Under the pieces are notes generated by a model. The model ran no database searches. It had not been told where the DNA came from and saw only the letters and a program-made list of their open reading frames with translations. DNA of 64,000 nt from Plasmopara viticola (lineage: Eukaryota; Oomycota; Peronosporomycetes; Peronosporales; Peronosporaceae): assembly GCA_001695595.3 (NCBI GenBank), contig MBPM02000002.1:1897608-1961607 (forward strand), read 5' to 3'. Of the stretch, positions 63,919-64,000 are shown piece by piece. Every line of letters starts with the position of its first letter. Position 1 is the stretch's first letter. Position numbers and translations under genes: made by a program.

Positions 63919-64000
63919 TTAATCGTCTTCATCGTACTCCAACGTAAATTCAGGCTCAGCCGTTTCGACTTCATCGTCATCAGCTAGGACTTTGGCATTG
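63919..64000 (-). CDS. 3' end of an unidentified gene, acidic C-terminus (partial)
   Basis: Minus-strand frame entering from the right edge and ending in TAA at 63919-63921. The last residues are very acidic (ADDDEVETAEPEFTLEYDED). Codon-quality and balanced composition differ from the AT-rich flank, so a real gene end is likely. Only 26 codons are in the window and the family cannot be told. Confidence 0.45.
   Translation of the reverse strand, partial: NAKVLADDDEVETAEPEFTLEYDEDD

Noticed and set aside
1..64000. CRISPR arrays, rRNA operons, tRNA genes, bacterial-type operons
   Set aside because: None seen: no regularly spaced repeats, no convincing tRNA B-box with cloverleaf, and gene structure is eukaryotic.

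Overview
The window looks like nuclear DNA of a flagellated oomycete (Phytophthora or zoosporic downy-mildew type). The evidence is compact genes with 50-70 bp GT-AG introns, several long intronless ORFs, long AT-rich intergenic stretches filled with decayed copia, gypsy and LINE DNA, a MULE-derived protein of oomycete style, and an intact axonemal gene (CFAP44) that would only be kept by an organism with motile zoospores. This assignment is inferred from protein recognition; no database was searched.

Layout. 1-4.4 kb: the 3' two-thirds or so of REV3 (DNA polymerase zeta catalytic subunit), 13 visible exons. 4.7-5.8 kb: urease accessory protein UreD, four exons, missed by single-ORF inspection. 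6-7.2 kb: an internally deleted LINE copy. 10.5-12.9 kb (-): a PH / NTF2-like / AGC-kinase protein in one exon. 16.2-21.2 kb: a TE-rich block holding a broken NSUN5-type RNA methyltransferase pseudogene lying between inverted repeats, plus three LINE-family insertions. 21.7-22.9 kb (-): copia relic. 23.7-28.0 kb: gene cluster of cysteine dioxygenase (+), a six-TM cyclic-nucleotide phosphodiesterase (-), and a J-domain membrane protein (+) divergent from the PDE. 31.3-36.6 kb (-): an old Ty3/gypsy element with both LTRs, carrying a fold-back and a young short LINE derivative. 37.1-45.4 kb: gene cluster of purple acid phosphatase (+), MULE-derived DNA-binding protein (-), cyclic-nucleotide-gated channel (+) and a CCDC174-like protein (+). 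51.4-56.9 kb: CFAP44, one 5.5-kb exon. 57-64 kb: gene-poor, with another short LINE derivative, a 147-bp fold-back, a copia C-terminal relic, and the acidic 3' end of an unknown minus-strand gene at the right edge.

The most interesting structure is one LINE family in three size classes, seven copies in 64 kb, every one with a recognisable target-site duplication. There is a 5'-truncated copy with an intact reverse-transcriptase C-terminal ORF (20.06 kb). There are two ~1.15-kb copies that share the same internal deletion, sealed by an A-run (6.1, 17.8 kb). There are four ~320-bp copies that share the same two internal deletions (19.1, 36.3, 46.1, 57.7 kb). The shared junctions mean the deleted forms were themselves copied, so they behave as non-autonomous, SINE-like parasites of the LINE. 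The four short copies fall into two subfamilies by diagnostic positions.

Functionally the genes are ordinary housekeeping and signalling genes with no operon-like logic. Two proteins, the membrane PDE and the CNG-type channel, both belong to cyclic-nucleotide signalling, and CFAP44 belongs to flagellar motility, but their proximity is not by itself evidence of a joint system.
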